From positions 17,354 through 81,353 of the forward strand of contig CAINED010000084.1 of NCBI GenBank assembly GCA_903847605.1: a stretch of 64,000 nucleotides of DNA, read 5' to 3'. A program made the translations under genes and the position numbers. Shown here piece by piece: positions 26,023 to 34,606 of the stretch. A model generated the notes under the pieces. That model made no database searches, had not been told where the DNA came from, and saw only the letters and a program-made list of their open reading frames with translations. Source of the stretch: an uncultured Hyphomicrobiales bacterium. GTDB lineage: Bacteria; Pseudomonadota; Alphaproteobacteria; Rhizobiales; Beijerinckiaceae. The first letter of the stretch is position 1; every line of letters starts with the position of its first letter.

Positions 26023-27018
26023 TCATTCGCTCCAGTCGATGATCTGGGCAAACAGGGGATCGACAGGCATCGGCTTCTCTATGAAATGCTGTTCCGCCAG
26101 ATAACCCATGAAGGCTTCAAGCAGCTTGCGATTGGCCTCGACGCCATAGGGCCAAGGATTGGAGCCCATCAGGGCGTCCATTTCCGCAATCTCCTCGTGC
26201 AGCCATGGCAGCATGGTTTTCTGCGCGCCGGAGAAGCGCATGGCCTGCAATGCCCATTTCTTCGAGGCTTCACAGGCCTTGTAGATGCTCTCGGCCACCC
26301 ACGGTTGCTCGCGATGCAACTCTTCGCGAATGACGATCGTGTGCATGACAGGGTGGAAGCCCGTACGCTTGTAATAGTCGCGTTCGTGCGTGCGATAGTC
26401 CGGAATGAGCCGTGCGACATTCTTGCCGCGATCGAGATTGCCCGGCCGGCGCGCGCCGAAATAGGCGTCGATCTCGCCGCTTTCAAGCATTTCGTTGAGC
26501 GTGCGATTTGAAGGGATGATCTCGATGGGGACATCCCGCACGGGGCGCAAATCCATGTCGTGGTCCGGCGCGCGCGGTTCGTTTACGCCGCCTTCCACCC
26601 ATTTGATCGTGTCGAGATCCACGCCATATTCGTGCTTGAGTATGCCGCGCTGCCAGACGCCTGCGGTCTGGCGATATTCCTGAACGCCGACGCGCTTGCC
26701 CTCGAGATCGCGCGGCGACCTGATGCCAGCGTTCTTGTTGATGAAGATGAAGCCGTGCCGAAAGACTCTCGAGGGAAATACGGGAATGGCGAGAAAGGGA
26801 AAATTCTGCGCGTGCCGCACCCGCATGATCATGTAATGGGCCATCGACATTTCCGCGATGTCGAAGGAGCGCGACTTGATCATGCGCGCGAAGATTTCGG
26901 GCGGCGACTGGATCGCGAGGTAACGCAGGTCGATGCCCTCAGGCTGAACGTGGCCGAGCGCCAGCGCTTCCATGCGATCGTAGGGCCCGCAGGCCATGGT
27001 GAGCGGCAGCCGGTTCAT
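26023..27018 (-). CDS. 4,5-dihydroxyphthalate decarboxylase-like / ABC substrate-binding-like protein, 331 aa
   Basis: Resembles 4,5-dihydroxyphthalate decarboxylase (Pht5), a protein with a periplasmic-binding-protein (NMT1/THI5-like) fold. Characteristic segments are LTMACGPYDRMEAL at the start, FDIAEMSMAHYMIMR, FPFLAIPVFPSRVFRHGFIF and GKRVGVQEYRQTAGVWQRGI. No signal peptide is seen, which favours a cytoplasmic enzyme over a transporter component. The start is the ATG at 27018, preceded by GGGAGGAAGTG. Its stop directly abuts the end of the convergent DNA-glycosylase gene. It is divergent from the molybdenum hydroxylase gene, so the two may belong to one aromatic-acid pathway. Confidence 0.87.
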   Translation of the reverse strand: MNRLPLTMACGPYDRMEALALGHVQPEGIDLRYLAIQSPPEIFARMIKSRSFDIAEMSMAHYMIMRVRHAQNFPFLAIPVFPSRVFRHGFIFINKNAGIRSPRDLEGKRVGVQEYRQTAGVWQRGILKHEYGVDLDTIKWVEGGVNEPRAPDHDMDLRPVRDVPIEIIPSNRTLNEMLESGEIDAYFGARRPGNLDRGKNVARLIPDYRTHERDYYKRTGFHPVMHTIVIREELHREQPWVAESIYKACEASKKWALQAMRFSGAQKTMLPWLHEEIAEMDALMGSNPWPYGVEANRKLLEAFMGYLAEQHFIEKPMPVDPLFAQIIDWSE

Positions 27019-27164
27019 CACTTCCTCCCAAATTCTTGTTGGCAACACGTTATAGATTGCCATTGCCCGGTCAACGCCGAGGGCGTTGCCTTGCGCGGGC
27101 CGATGTGGTGACCTTGGCGCAAACAAGCCGTCTGCCGCGTGGCCAATAACTCCAAGGAGCGTCC

Positions 27165-29504
27165 ATGACCAGATATTCGATCAGCCAGCCCGTCCGTCAG
27201 GTGGAGGCGCCGCGCCTGATGAAAGGCGAGGGCCGCTATACCGACGACATCCTGCTGGACCGGCAAGCGCATGCGGTATTTCTGCGTTCGCCGCATGCCC
27301 ATGCCGAGATCGTCAGAATTGACGTCAAGTCCGCGAAGACGATGCCGGGCGTCATCGAAATTCTGACAGGCGAGGACTGGGCCAAGGATGGACTCGGCGA
27401 CGTGCGCGGTCTTTCGCCGGCCAAACGCCGGGATGGCTCGCCGATGTTCCGCCCGCCGCGTCCGGGCATCACGCGCGATCGCGTGCGCCATATCGGGCAG
27501 ACGGTGGCCGTCGTCATCGCTGGAACGGTTGCAGAGGCGAAGGATGCCGCGGAGGCCATTGAAGTCGAATACAGGACATTGCCCGCGCATTTCGACACGG
27601 CGAAGGCAAACCTGCCCGGCGCTCCGGCCATCTGGGCCGAATGTCCCGACAACGAGCCCGTTTATGCCTCCAAGGGTAATCGCGAAGCCGCTGACAAGGC
27701 TTTTGCCAGCGCTGCGCATGTCGTGAAGGATCGCTTCGTCGTCAACCGCGTGGCGGCGAACACGATGGAGCCGCGCGCCGTCGTCGCCGACTGGGACAAG
27801 GGTAGGGATCATTATACGATTTATGCCTGCCACCAGCGTCCCTATGTCTGGCGCACGATGATGACGAAATTCGTCTTCAACATCGCCGAAAGCCAGATGC
27901 GTCTCATCGCCGGCGATGTCGGTGGTTCCTACGGCATGAAGGGCGGTCTCTATACGGAAGTGCCTGTGATCGCCTGGGCATCGAAGCGTGTCGCACGTCC
28001 CGTAAAATGGAATTGCGAACGCAGCGAAGCGCTGATCGCCGACGATCAGGGCCGGGACATGGTGGTCGACGCCGAGCTTGCTTTCGACAAGGATGGCAAG
28101 TTCCTGGGCCTGCGCTTTTCCTCGCGCAACAATGTCGGCGCATATATTTCGATGCTGGGATTTCTCTCGACGCTCAATATCATCAACGATGTCGGCGGCC
28201 CCTACATCATCCCCGCAGCATTCGCGGACGCCTGCGCCGTCTTCACCAACACGTTGCCTGTGTCCAACTATCGCGCGCCCGGCGGCGCGCCGAGCGCCTA
28301 CGTCATCGAGCGTCTCGTGGACATGGCTGCGCGCAAGATTGGCATGGACCCCGCTGAAATCCGCAAGCGCAATCTCATTCCCGCCCAGGCCATGCCCTTC
28401 AAGACGGCGATTGGCGCGACATACGACTGCGGCGATTTTCCTGCGCTGCTCGAAAAGTGCCGCAAGATTGCCGATTACGAGGGCCTGAAACAGCGCAAGC
28501 GCGCCTCGCAAGCGAAGGGATTGTTGCGTGGAGTCGGTGTCTCCTGCAGCATCGATCCTTCGGCGGGGCCTTCGCCCGAGACCGCGGAATTGCGTTTCGA
28601 TCCCGGTGGCACGGTGACCATACTCGTGGGCTCCACGGCGGGCGGCCAGAGCCACGAGACCATCTACACGCAAATCGTCTCGCAGATGTTGGGCATGGAT
28701 GCCGAACATATTCGCGTCATCGAGGGCGATACCGACAAACTCTCATGGGGTACAGGCACGGGCGCGGCGCGTACGGCAACGATCGGAGGAACGGCTGTCT
28801 TCAAGGCGACGGAAAAGGTGATCGCAAAGGCCAGGCGGATCGCCGCGCATATGCTCGAAGCCAGTGTCGACGACATCCGTTTCGAGAATGGCGAATTTTC
28901 CGTCGCGGGCACAGATCACAAGGCGAAATTCAGGGACGTCGTGCAAATGGCGTTCGAGCCTTCGCGCCTGCCCAAGGATATCGAGATCGGTCTCTTCGAG
29001 ACGGCGACATGGTCGCCCGATACCGGCAACATTCCCAACAGTTGCCACATCTGCGAAGTCGAGGTCGATCCGGAAACCGGCGTTTTGAACATCGACCGCT
29101 ATACCGCCGTCCATGACGTTGGCGTCGAACTCAACCCGCTGCTGGTTGAGGGGCAGGTTCATGGCGGCATCGCGCAGGGCGCGGGGCAGGCGCTGATGGA
29201 GCGCGTTGTCTATGAAGAGGGCAGCGGGCAGATGCTCACCGGCTCTTTCATGGACTATGCCATGCCGCGCGCCGACAATTTCTCATCCTATACGATCGAC
29301 CGCAATCCCGTTCCCACCAAGACCAATCCGCTCGGTGTAAAAGGCGCGGGCGAATGCGGCACCGTCGGGGCGTTGCCTGCGGTGATGAACGCGATCAACG
29401 ATGCGCTCGCTCCGCTCGGCATCGAGAATCTTTCGATGCCTGCAACACCGGACAAGGTCTGGCGCGCGATTCAACATGCTCAGACGAAGCGTGCCGTTGC
29501 CTGA
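27165..29504 (+). CDS. Xanthine dehydrogenase family molybdopterin-binding (large) subunit, 779 aa
   Basis: Large subunit of a molybdenum hydroxylase: N-terminal a/b hammerhead region (residues about 15-125, KGEGRYTDDILLD) and the molybdopterin domain with IAGDVGGSYGMKGG, QTVAVVIAGTVAEAKDA and the catalytic Glu730 in LGVKGAGECGTVGA. The loop at about residue 365 reads NYRAPGGAPSAYVIER; it matches neither CoxL form I (AYxCSFR) nor the common GRPEA type. No FAD-binding or 2Fe-2S subunit gene lies in the window, so the partners must be encoded elsewhere or are missing. ATG preceded by AAGGAG. Probably hydroxylates an aldehyde or heteroaromatic substrate. Confidence 0.93.
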   Translation: MTRYSISQPVRQVEAPRLMKGEGRYTDDILLDRQAHAVFLRSPHAHAEIVRIDVKSAKTMPGVIEILTGEDWAKDGLGDVRGLSPAKRRDGSPMFRPPRPGITRDRVRHIGQTVAVVIAGTVAEAKDAAEAIEVEYRTLPAHFDTAKANLPGAPAIWAECPDNEPVYASKGNREAADKAFASAAHVVKDRFVVNRVAANTMEPRAVVADWDKGRDHYTIYACHQRPYVWRTMMTKFVFNIAESQMRLIAGDVGGSYGMKGGLYTEVPVIAWASKRVARPVKWNCERSEALIADDQGRDMVVDAELAFDKDGKFLGLRFSSRNNVGAYISMLGFLSTLNIINDVGGPYIIPAAFADACAVFTNTLPVSNYRAPGGAPSAYVIERLVDMAARKIGMDPAEIRKRNLIPAQAMPFKTAIGATYDCGDFPALLEKCRKIADYEGLKQRKRASQAKGLLRGVGVSCSIDPSAGPSPETAELRFDPGGTVTILVGSTAGGQSHETIYTQIVSQMLGMDAEHIRVIEGDTDKLSWGTGTGAARTATIGGTAVFKATEKVIAKARRIAAHMLEASVDDIRFENGEFSVAGTDHKAKFRDVVQMAFEPSRLPKDIEIGLFETATWSPDTGNIPNSCHICEVEVDPETGVLNIDRYTAVHDVGVELNPLLVEGQVHGGIAQGAGQALMERVVYEEGSGQMLTGSFMDYAMPRADNFSSYTIDRNPVPTKTNPLGVKGAGECGTVGALPAVMNAINDALAPLGIENLSMPATPDKVWRAIQHAQTKRAVA

Positions 29505-29510
29505 GACGAT

Positions 29511-30743
29511 TCAACCGACGACGATCTTCTGTGCGCGCAGGTCTTCGATCTCGGCCTGCGTATAGCCGAGCGCATTGAGAATGGCCTGCGTGTCCTGCCC
29601 CAGCGAAGGCGGGTCACGCCGCAATTGGAGGCGTTCATTATTCAGCGTGATCGGCAACAGGGGTACGCGCGTCGCGACTGCGCGTCCCGCGCCGCTCGCA
29701 TCCGCCGGGAGGTTGACCGGCGCGAGTCCGCCCGTCGCCAGCAAATGCGGATCGTCGAGCAATTCGCTGGGCTTTGCGATGGGCGCATAGGGCAGGCCCG
29801 CACGCTCGAAGATTTTCGATATACTCGCTGCGTCCATATCAGCGAGCTTTGCGCGCAATACCGGCATGAGCCATTCGCGTGCGTTGACACGGTCGTTGTT
29901 GCTCGCCAACCGGGAATCCGACTTCAGATCGGGCAGGCCGAAGGCGTCGCAGAAAATCTGCCATTGCGTATCGGATACGACGGCGAGAAAGATCTGCTCG
30001 CCATCCCTGACCGTGAATACATCGTAGATGCCCCAGGCGGAAATGCGGCCCGGCATTGGCGCAGGCGCCTTGCCCGTCACGGCAAATTGCATCATGTGCT
30101 GCGCCACAAGAAAGATGTTGTTCTCGAACAGCGCGCTCTGGATGCCGGCGCCCCGGCCCGTGCCTCCATTTGCGCGATCTCTTTCATAAAGCGCGGCGAT
30201 GGCGCCGATGGCGCCGAACATGCCGCCCATGATGTCGTTCACGCTGGAGCCCGCGCGCAACGGGCGTCCCTCGGGACCGGTCATGTAAGCGAGGCCGCCC
30301 ATCATCTGCACGACCTCGTCGAGTGCTGTGCGCTTTTCGTAAGGGCCGGGCAGAAATCCCTTGTGCGAAACATAGACGAGGCGCGGGTTCAGCTTGCGCA
30401 AGGCTTCTTCGCCGAAGCCGAGCTTGTCCATCGCGCCGGGCTTGAAATTCTCGCTGAAGATATCGGCACTCGCCACAAGCTTGAGGACAATTTCACGCCC
30501 GCGCGCATTCTTCACATCGACAGCAAGGCTCTGCTTGTTGCGGTTCGTCACCGCGAAGAAGCCCGCGCCAGAACCGATGAGCTTGCGCGTGCTGTCGCCC
30601 TTCAGCGGCTCGATCTTGATGACGTCGGCGCCAAGGTCGCCGAGAATGAGACCGCAGGTCGGCCCCATCACCATATGCGTGAACTCGACAACCTTGATGC
30701 CGTCGAGCGGCAGTCTGCGTGGGCTTTGCGGATGGTCGGTCAT
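29511..30743 (-). CDS. CaiB/BaiF (class III) CoA transferase family protein, 410 aa
   Basis: Formyl-CoA-transferase-like protein that moves CoA between organic acids. LPLDGIKVVEFTHMVMGPTC opens the Rossmann-like domain, GDLGADVIKIEPLKGD follows, and the catalytic Asp170 is in SSVNDIMGGMFGA. Complete, with the usual C-terminal LGQDTQAILNALGYTQAEI. It is convergent with the molybdenum hydroxylase gene (six bases apart). It could activate the acid for the crotonase-dependent steps; no separate acyl-CoA ligase is visible in the island. Donor and acceptor unknown. Confidence 0.93.
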   Translation of the reverse strand: MTDHPQSPRRLPLDGIKVVEFTHMVMGPTCGLILGDLGADVIKIEPLKGDSTRKLIGSGAGFFAVTNRNKQSLAVDVKNARGREIVLKLVASADIFSENFKPGAMDKLGFGEEALRKLNPRLVYVSHKGFLPGPYEKRTALDEVVQMMGGLAYMTGPEGRPLRAGSSVNDIMGGMFGAIGAIAALYERDRANGGTGRGAGIQSALFENNIFLVAQHMMQFAVTGKAPAPMPGRISAWGIYDVFTVRDGEQIFLAVVSDTQWQIFCDAFGLPDLKSDSRLASNNDRVNAREWLMPVLRAKLADMDAASISKIFERAGLPYAPIAKPSELLDDPHLLATGGLAPVNLPADASGAGRAVATRVPLLPITLNNERLQLRRDPPSLGQDTQAILNALGYTQAEIEDLRAQKIVVG

Positions 30744-30820
30744 GATTTTCTGCGTCGTGGCGGCTTGCGCGATGGTTAGATATCATCGGCGCCAAGGTCA
30801 AACGAACAGCGGAGGTTACG

Positions 30821-31645
30821 ATGCTTACCCGGCCCATTCCCTCAACGGGCGAAGCCCTTCCGGTCGTCGGCGTCGGCACGTGGCAGACCTTCGATATCGG
30901 CAATGACAGGGCCGGACTCGACCAGCGCAAGGAAGTGTTGCGCGTGCTGTTTGAAGCGGGCGGCAAGGTCGTGGATTCCTCGCCCATGTATGGCCGCGCA
31001 GAGGCCGTTACCGGTACGCTGCTCGGCGAAATGAAAGCGCGTGACAAGGTCTTCGTCGCCACGAAAGTCTGGACTTCGGGCGAACGCGAGGGCATCCGCC
31101 AGATGCAGGAGTCCTCCGCCAAAATGCAGGTGCCGGTCATCGACCTCATGCAAATCCACAATCTCGTCGACTGGCGCACGCACATGAAGACATTGCGCAA
31201 GTGGAAGGACGAGGGGCGCATCCGCTATATCGGCATCACCCATTACACCGATGGCGCGCTGGGCGATCTCGCCGCGATCATCCGCAGCGAGAAGATCGAC
31301 TTCGTGCAATTCGCCTTTTCCATCGGCCAGCGTGCGCCGGAGGAACGGCTTTTGCCCGTTGTCGCCGAGCACGGCGTGGCGACGCTGATCAATCGTCCGC
31401 TGGGCAGCGGCGGGCTCTTCGGCAAGACGCGCGGCCGGCCTTTGCCGCCGGTCGCCGCGGACATCGGCGCGGCGACGTGGGCGCAGTTCTTTCTCAAATA
31501 TCTGCTGGGCCATCCGGCCGTCACCTGCGTCATTCCCGGCACTGGCAAACCCGAACATGCGCGGGACAATGTGGCGGCCGGATCGGGCGTCATGCCCGAT
31601 GCCGCGCAGCGCCGTCTCATGGTAGAGGCCTGGGAGCGCGGATAA
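30821..31645 (+). CDS. Aldo/keto reductase, 274 aa
   Basis: NADPH-type AKR barrel with the full catalytic tetrad: Asp52 and Tyr57 in VDSSPMYGRAE, Lys82 in ATKVWTSG and His113 in LMQIHNLVD. The cofactor segment VIPGTGKPEHARDN lies near the C-terminus. It is divergent from the CoA transferase; ATG is preceded by GGAGG. A short N-terminal Pro/Ser-rich piece (LTRPIPSTGEALPVVG) precedes the first strand. Substrate undefined; the family reduces aldehydes and ketones. Confidence 0.92.
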   Translation: MLTRPIPSTGEALPVVGVGTWQTFDIGNDRAGLDQRKEVLRVLFEAGGKVVDSSPMYGRAEAVTGTLLGEMKARDKVFVATKVWTSGEREGIRQMQESSAKMQVPVIDLMQIHNLVDWRTHMKTLRKWKDEGRIRYIGITHYTDGALGDLAAIIRSEKIDFVQFAFSIGQRAPEERLLPVVAEHGVATLINRPLGSGGLFGKTRGRPLPPVAADIGAATWAQFFLKYLLGHPAVTCVIPGTGKPEHARDNVAAGSGVMPDAAQRRLMVEAWERG

Positions 31646-31755
31646 TCGGAAGCCCGGTAGCCGCCTTCACCACTCCGCAATGTGCGCTGTGTTACCGATG
31701 GTGGAGGCAGGTTGCGGCATGTCGCAGATGACGCAACGGCAGCAAGGAAGCCATT

Positions 31756-32079
31756 ATGCTCGTTTCGACTTCGAATGAAATCCCCGGTTACCGGATCGTC
31801 CAGCATCTTGGCGTCGTGCGCGGCATCACCGTGCGCTCGCGCTCGGTCGTCGGCAATTTTGTCGGCGGCATCGCCGCCATCTTTGGCGGCCGCATCCAGG
31901 TTTATGTGACGCTGGCCGAAAACGCCCGCCAGGAAGCCTTCGACCACATGGTCGAACATGCGGGGCAGGGCGGCGCCAACGCGATCATCGCCATGCGCTA
32001 CGACGCGACGGAGATCATGGCCGGAATCACGGAAGTCCTGTGCTACGGCACGGCGGTGAAGGTCGAGCCGCTGCAGTGA
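31756..32079 (+). CDS. YbjQ/UPF0145 family heavy-metal-binding-domain protein, 107 aa
   Basis: Short protein of the YbjQ family, with the characteristic pattern TSNEIPGYRIVQHLGVVRGI, FGGRIQVYVTLAENAR and GANAIIAMRYDAT. Length 107 aa matches members of the family; a pentameric fold is known but the function is not. ATG at 31756 behind AAGGAA. It stands alone just upstream of the tRNA-Trp gene and is transcribed toward it. Confidence 0.93.
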   Translation: MLVSTSNEIPGYRIVQHLGVVRGITVRSRSVVGNFVGGIAAIFGGRIQVYVTLAENARQEAFDHMVEHAGQGGANAIIAMRYDATEIMAGITEVLCYGTAVKVEPLQ

Positions 32080-32161
32080 TTTTGGCAGGCTTTCGGCCCG
32101 GAATCGCTTGCGCGCGGGTCGCGGTTTGCCGTATGAGGGCGCTCCGGCCAAGGCCGGATGC

Positions 32162-32239
32162 AGGAGTGTAGCTCAATTTGGTTAGAGCACCGGTCTCCAA
32201 AACCGGGGGTTGGGGGTTCGAGTCCCTCCACTCCTGCCA
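32162..32239 (+). tRNA. tRNA-Trp (anticodon CCA)
   Basis: Cloverleaf read by eye. Acceptor stem AGGAGTG (32162-32168) pairs with CACTCCT (32229-32235); D arm AGCTCAATTTGGTTAGAGC; anticodon stem CCGGT/ACCGG with loop CTCCAAA, anticodon CCA at 32197-32199; T arm GGGGGTTCGAGTCCCTC; discriminator G at 32236 and an encoded CCA at 32237-32239. In many alphaproteobacteria tRNA-Trp immediately precedes secE; here secE begins about 9 kb further on. Confidence 0.97.
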
Positions 32240-32349
32240 GCGCCTCAAATACTTCATAAAGTCAATGGTTTGTCCAGCAGTGCGCGCCCGATCAGGGTCG
32301 AGCGAAAGGACATTGTGTAGGGCCTTTGTCAGGTGACGCTCGAACAGGG

Positions 32350-32847
32350 CTAAAGTCGGCCAAGCCCTGACGTTTTTCCCGGAGCGGGGATGTCAACCGC
32401 TGACTCTCCGATGATTTGCCCGCCGCCGGTTGCGCTGATCGCCAACCGCAATCGTGCCGTTCGCATGAGTGTCCTTCCGGCCCGATCCGTCAGGTGCACC
32501 CTCATGACGCCTGAGGTCGTGCACAAGGTCCGCGCGCCATCGCATCCCACGGCCACGCTGCCCTCGACAATCTCATACATGCGGCCGGGATAAGTGCGGA
32601 TATACCGGCGCTTGTCGTCCAGTACCTGCCGGCGGGTCATTCGCTTTCCGTAATATGTGACGACCGGCGCGTAGTACGTGTTGACCGTGTCGGCATTGAC
32701 CGCGCGATCGCTTGACCAGATCCTCACATAGTCTTCAAGCCATCGGCGCGCGCCTGCAGGGTCCATTGCGACGCCTGCGGCCGGCTGGGCCATTGCCGGG
32801 CTGCCCGAGAGCGAAACAAACATCATCAGCGGCAAGAGAAACTTCAT
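32350..32847 (-). CDS. Hypothetical secreted protein, NTF2-like, 165 aa
   Basis: Start taken at the ATG at 32847 giving a signal peptide (MKFLLPLMMFVSLSGSPAMA, cleaved before QPAAG). The mature part has a central RIWSSDRAVNADTVNTYYAP helix/strand pattern and a TYYGKRMTRRQVLDDKRRYI segment, reminiscent of the NTF2-like/SnoaL fold. The start region lies close to the start of the divergent antiporter gene (129 bases apart). No catalytic residues can be assigned. Function unknown. Confidence 0.75.
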   Translation of the reverse strand: MKFLLPLMMFVSLSGSPAMAQPAAGVAMDPAGARRWLEDYVRIWSSDRAVNADTVNTYYAPVVTYYGKRMTRRQVLDDKRRYIRTYPGRMYEIVEGSVAVGCDGARTLCTTSGVMRVHLTDRAGRTLMRTARLRLAISATGGGQIIGESAVDIPAPGKTSGLGRL

Positions 32848-32976
32848 GGCGAACACCGGGAGACGAAACTCCCTTGTTAAAGGCGAGCATGCCGTGTCGC
32901 GTTCCATCCGGCTCGATTGTGTCGCGTGGAGCATCCCGCATCAGGAACGCTCCAGCTTGTTGGACGTTCACCAGCG

Positions 32977-34218
32977 ATGGATACTTACGTTGCGGTGCTG
33001 GCCGTGTTCGGAGTGGTGGTGCTTCTGACGGCATGGGTACCCATGCTTTTCAAGGAGCTGCCACTCTCTCTCCCGATTTTTTGCGTGGCGCTTGGGGCAG
33101 CTGTTTTTGCCATTCCCGGCATTCCGGGCGTCCCGCCAAATCCGCAAGACCATCTCAAAATCACGGAGAGGTTCACCGAACTCATCGTCATCGTGGCCCT
33201 CACCGGCGCGGGATTGAAGCTCGATCGTCCGCTGGCCTGGGCGAACTCCCGTTTGACGTGGCGTCTTCTCGTCGTAGGGATGCCGCTGACCATCGCAGCG
33301 ATTGCTTTCCTGGGCTCTTGGCTGCTTGGTCTGGGACTGGCGTCGGCGCTCCTGCTGGGCGCGGCGCTGGCGCCGACCGACCCGGTGCTTGCGAGCGACG
33401 TACAGGTTGGAGCTCCCGGCGAGGGGAAGGAAGACGAAGTCCGTTTCACGCTGACCGCAGAGGCTGGCTTCAACGATGGGCTTTCTTTCCCGTTCGTGAA
33501 CCTTGCCATCGCGCTGGCTATCGCTGCTCAGTCGGGAGAGCCGTGGTTTGTCCGGTGGCTCACGGTGGACGTGTTCTCGAAACTCGCCGTCGGTGTGGGC
33601 GTGGGCTGGTTGATTGGTCGCTCACTCGCCTGGCTGACTTTTCGCCTGCCCAACCGGGCTCAACTGTCGCGGACGGCCGATGGGTTCGTCGCTCTCGGCA
33701 TCACGGCCATCTGTTACGGCGTGACCGAGATGGCGGGCGGCTACGGCTTTCTGGCGGTTTTCGTCGCCGCTCTCGCATTCCGTTCTGTCGAGCGCCATCA
33801 CGAGTATCACGAGCGCCTGCATGATTTCAGCGAGCAGTTCGAAAGGCTGCTGATGATGGTTCTGCTCGTCGTTTTCGGAGGGTCGATCAGTGCGGGCGGA
33901 CTGATCGCGGAGATTTCCTGGCCGATGGTGCTGTTCGCTTTGGCGACGATCTTTGTCGCACGCCCACTGGTCGGCTGGATCAGCCTGATGGGATCACCGG
34001 CTTCAGCGGCCGAACGGGCGGTGATCGCTTTCTTTGGCATCAGGGGCGTGGGGTCGGCCTATTATCTCGCCTACGCGCTCGGGATCGCTTCGTTCGAGTC
34101 GCCGGAGCGCCTCTGGAATGCCGTCGGGCTCGTCGTGTTGATTTCTGTCGTGCTGCACGGGGCGACCGTGACACCTGTCATGCGATACCTGGATCGAAGA
34201 AGACGGCGTCCAGCGTAA
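32977..34218 (+). CDS. Cation:proton antiporter (CPA family, NhaP-like), 413 aa
   Basis: Polytopic membrane protein with about 12 hydrophobic segments. The ion-binding helix carries LAPTDPVLASDV, the TDPV signature of Na+/H+ or K+/H+ exchangers, and GFNDGLSFPFVNLA supplies the conserved NDG. The C-terminal part has FGIRGVGSAYYLAYALG. Start at the ATG at 32977 (MDTYVAVLAVFGVV) places the first membrane helix at once; the open frame extends upstream without a likely start. Probably pH/ion homeostasis. Divergent from the NTF2-like gene. Confidence 0.93.
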   Translation: MDTYVAVLAVFGVVVLLTAWVPMLFKELPLSLPIFCVALGAAVFAIPGIPGVPPNPQDHLKITERFTELIVIVALTGAGLKLDRPLAWANSRLTWRLLVVGMPLTIAAIAFLGSWLLGLGLASALLLGAALAPTDPVLASDVQVGAPGEGKEDEVRFTLTAEAGFNDGLSFPFVNLAIALAIAAQSGEPWFVRWLTVDVFSKLAVGVGVGWLIGRSLAWLTFRLPNRAQLSRTADGFVALGITAICYGVTEMAGGYGFLAVFVAALAFRSVERHHEYHERLHDFSEQFERLLMMVLLVVFGGSISAGGLIAEISWPMVLFALATIFVARPLVGWISLMGSPASAAERAVIAFFGIRGVGSAYYLAYALGIASFESPERLWNAVGLVVLISVVLHGATVTPVMRYLDRRRRRPA

Positions 34219-34606
34219 AGTGCTTTTAAATTATTGAATTTACAAAATAAATAAAACTTCTGCCAGCGGCGACACAGCAATGTGCGTTTTTTGTGCAATT
34301 GTTCCCTCCAATATAAAAAAAACTTTCGCAACCCTATGATTGGAATGGAACTTTAGCCATCTTTTCCGATTTCCAGCTTTATCGTCACTGCAATCTTGAG
34401 TTTAGTAAATTCTTGGAATTCAGCTGGTTGCATACAGCGAGCTATACCGTTATGCACTGTTATGCTTCTGATTTAATTGTTAATACTGGTGTTGCTCGCA
34501 AATCACGCCCACTGCGATAGGCGCAATTTTGGCTCTTTCCTGCGGTTCAAACAGCCTCTGGTTGTGTTATTTCCATGTCTGCCAAACAGGCATGGAGGTA
34601 AAAACA
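34219..34606. other. AT-rich intergenic region upstream of the outer-membrane protein gene
   Basis: A 388-base gap with no convincing gene. Its A+T content is clearly higher than the surroundings (long A/T runs near 34225-34255 and 34310-34325). It probably carries the promoter and upstream activating sequence for the abundant barrel protein; the only good candidate seen is TTGCAT/TATGCA at 34428-34456. Confidence 0.6.
34428..34456 (+). promoter_or_regulatory. Candidate promoter for the outer-membrane barrel gene
   Basis: TTGCAT (34428-34433) and TATGCA (34451-34456) with a 17-base spacer, in AT-rich DNA. It would leave an untranslated leader of about 145 bases before the ATG at 34607. Match to the sigma70 consensus is moderate. 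Confidence 0.35.

Noticed and set aside
27018..28709. Antisense frame of about 560 codons over the molybdenum hydroxylase gene
   Set aside because: Overlaps a clearly real gene; the translated product shows no family features.
29625..30779. Plus-strand frame of about 380 codons over the CoA transferase gene
   Set aside because: The minus strand carries the CaiB-type protein with its catalytic Asp; the other frame has no motifs.
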